Shown piece by piece: positions 5,420 through 6,018 of a stretch of 6,018 bases of DNA. Made by a program: the position numbers and the translations under genes. Under the pieces are notes generated by a model. That model was given only the letters and a program-made list of their open reading frames with translations. It had not been told where the DNA came from and searched no databases. This DNA comes from an uncultured Phascolarctobacterium sp. (lineage in GTDB: Bacteria > Bacillota > Negativicutes > Acidaminococcales > Acidaminococcaceae): assembly GCA_945949475.1 (NCBI GenBank), contig CAMFET010000059.1, positions 1 through 6,018 of the forward strand, written 5' to 3'. Position 1 is the stretch's first letter; each line of letters begins with the position of its first letter.

Positions 5420-6018
5420 TGCTCCATGTATCTCCTTTTTAGCTTTTCACCAAGCATTAACAGCAGGCTTACACCAAGGATGCTGATAATGCCAAAAATA
5501 ATACCTACAGCGTAGCCATCCAAGGCACGCACAAAGCTCATCACTACAGGCGTACGCATATGGCAGAAGGTTTGCACCAAGCTGCCTTGGCCAATCACAG
5601 CACCGCAAATTAGCACGAACTGCCACCAGCGCGGCGCACATTTATACACGGCCATTACCATCAGGAAGAAGGCCGGATGACCAATCATAAATTCCTTTTC
5701 ACGCGGGCGAGCGTACATCACCTGCTCTAAAAAGGCGCGCATCTTGAGCTCGATAGCCGGCACAGGCACGCCACCGGTGTGACCACTGCGCCCTACAAAA
5801 TAGAAGGCGATAAAAAGGAACACGAACAGCACTGCCACATGCTTAAAGGTTAAGCCTGTATCAAGTAGGCTATTGAGCTTAGTGAGCAGGCTTTTCACAC
5901 CCTTGCCCACCACCTGCAGCATATCATGATGCTTCAAATAAAGCACTGCCGTCAGCACTACGGGCAGGATAAAGGTGAGCTTTACGCCACGATAAATATC
6001 GATTTCCAAAAGGAAGCG
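5416..6018 (-). CDS. DUF5693 family membrane protein, C-terminal part (5' end outside window)
   Basis: The last 200 codons of a longer gene. The frame stays open to base 6018, and the apparent initiator at 6009 is just an in-frame TTG (Leu), so no start is inside the window. I recognise DUF5693, a family of polytopic membrane proteins of unknown function that often stands directly before csaB in Firmicutes. In the visible part, hydrophobic segments occur at about residues 14-29, 60-77, 114-125, 133-148 and 167-188. Between the second and third lies a polar stretch with a charged motif YARPREKEFMIGHP at 102-115, probably the family's conserved feature and plausibly at the membrane face. The C-terminus is basic (KLKRR) and likely cytoplasmic. 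The ATGA overlap with csaB implies matched production and a joint job in surface polysaccharide modification or export (inference). No catalytic role can be assigned. Confidence 0.8.
   Translation of the reverse strand, partial: RFLLEIDIYRGVKLTFILPVVLTAVLYLKHHDMLQVVGKGVKSLLTKLNSLLDTGLTFKHVAVLFVFLFIAFYFVGRSGHTGGVPVPAIELKMRAFLEQVMYARPREKEFMIGHPAFFLMVMAVYKCAPRWWQFVLICGAVIGQGSLVQTFCHMRTPVVMSFVRALDGYAVGIIFGIISILGVSLLLMLGEKLKRRYMEQ
5432..5438 (-). promoter_or_regulatory. distant ribosome binding site of csaB within the DUF5693 gene
   Basis: AAAGGAG is 12 bases before ATG 5419, longer than usual. The first ATG after it, 4 bases on, is in frame with the upstream gene and reads ATG-GAG-CAA-TGA, the end of DUF5693. 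The csaB ATG overlaps that TGA, which suits termination-reinitiation. Confidence 0.5.

Noticed and set aside
1..6018. tRNA, rRNA, CRISPR arrays, insertion sequences, attachment sites
   Set aside because: Almost the whole window is occupied by coding sequence; I saw no regularly spaced repeats, transposase fragments or RNA gene signatures on either strand.

Overview
The window is a compact stretch of bacterial cell-envelope genes. All seven genes lie on the minus strand, so transcription runs from high to low coordinates, and there are almost no gaps. Six of the genes have a recognisable family function. The gene content suggests a Firmicute: FtsE and FtsX of the Bacillus/Clostridium type, a CsaB-type pyruvyl transferase preceded by a DUF5693 membrane protein, and a meso-diaminopimelate dehydrogenase. 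My best guess from the overall look of the proteins is a diderm Firmicute of the Negativicutes (Acidaminococcaceae/Phascolarctobacterium-like). That placement is inference and no marker gene in the window proves it. There is no sign of recent transfer, mobile DNA, CRISPR or RNA genes.

Layout in transcription order: (1) 6018-5416, C-terminal part of a DUF5693 membrane protein, entering from outside the window. (2) 5419-4328, csaB, whose start overlaps the previous stop as ATGA. (3) 4322-3636, ftsE, starting at GTG 5 bases after the csaB stop. (4) 3646-2759, ftsX, whose start lies inside the end of ftsE. (5) 2744-1602, a secreted coiled-coil M23 (LytM) peptidoglycan hydrolase, with its ribosome binding site abutting the ftsX stop. 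(6) 1572-424, an S41 carboxyl-terminal processing protease with a PDZ domain. (7) After an AT-rich gap of 89 bases holding a weak hairpin and a likely promoter, 334-1, the N-terminal 111 codons of ddh, leaving the window.

Genes 1 to 6 look like one operon whose promoter lies beyond base 6018. The central logic is FtsE (ATPase) plus FtsX (membrane transducer) gating a periplasmic or extracellular M23 hydrolase through its coiled coil, with an S41 protease that may trim or degrade the hydrolase. CsaB would add pyruvate ketals to a cell-wall polysaccharide that anchors SLH-domain proteins. Ddh makes meso-diaminopimelate, the peptidoglycan cross-linking residue. The window therefore joins wall precursor supply, wall cleavage and wall decoration.

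The only gene-free stretch is bases 335-423. The most useful annotation corrections are the start sites: the strong ribosome binding sites favour shorter forms of the S41 protease, FtsX and FtsE than the longest open frames. I did not find a clearly new biological system. The most open question is the DUF5693-CsaB pair coupled to the FtsEX-hydrolase-protease block.
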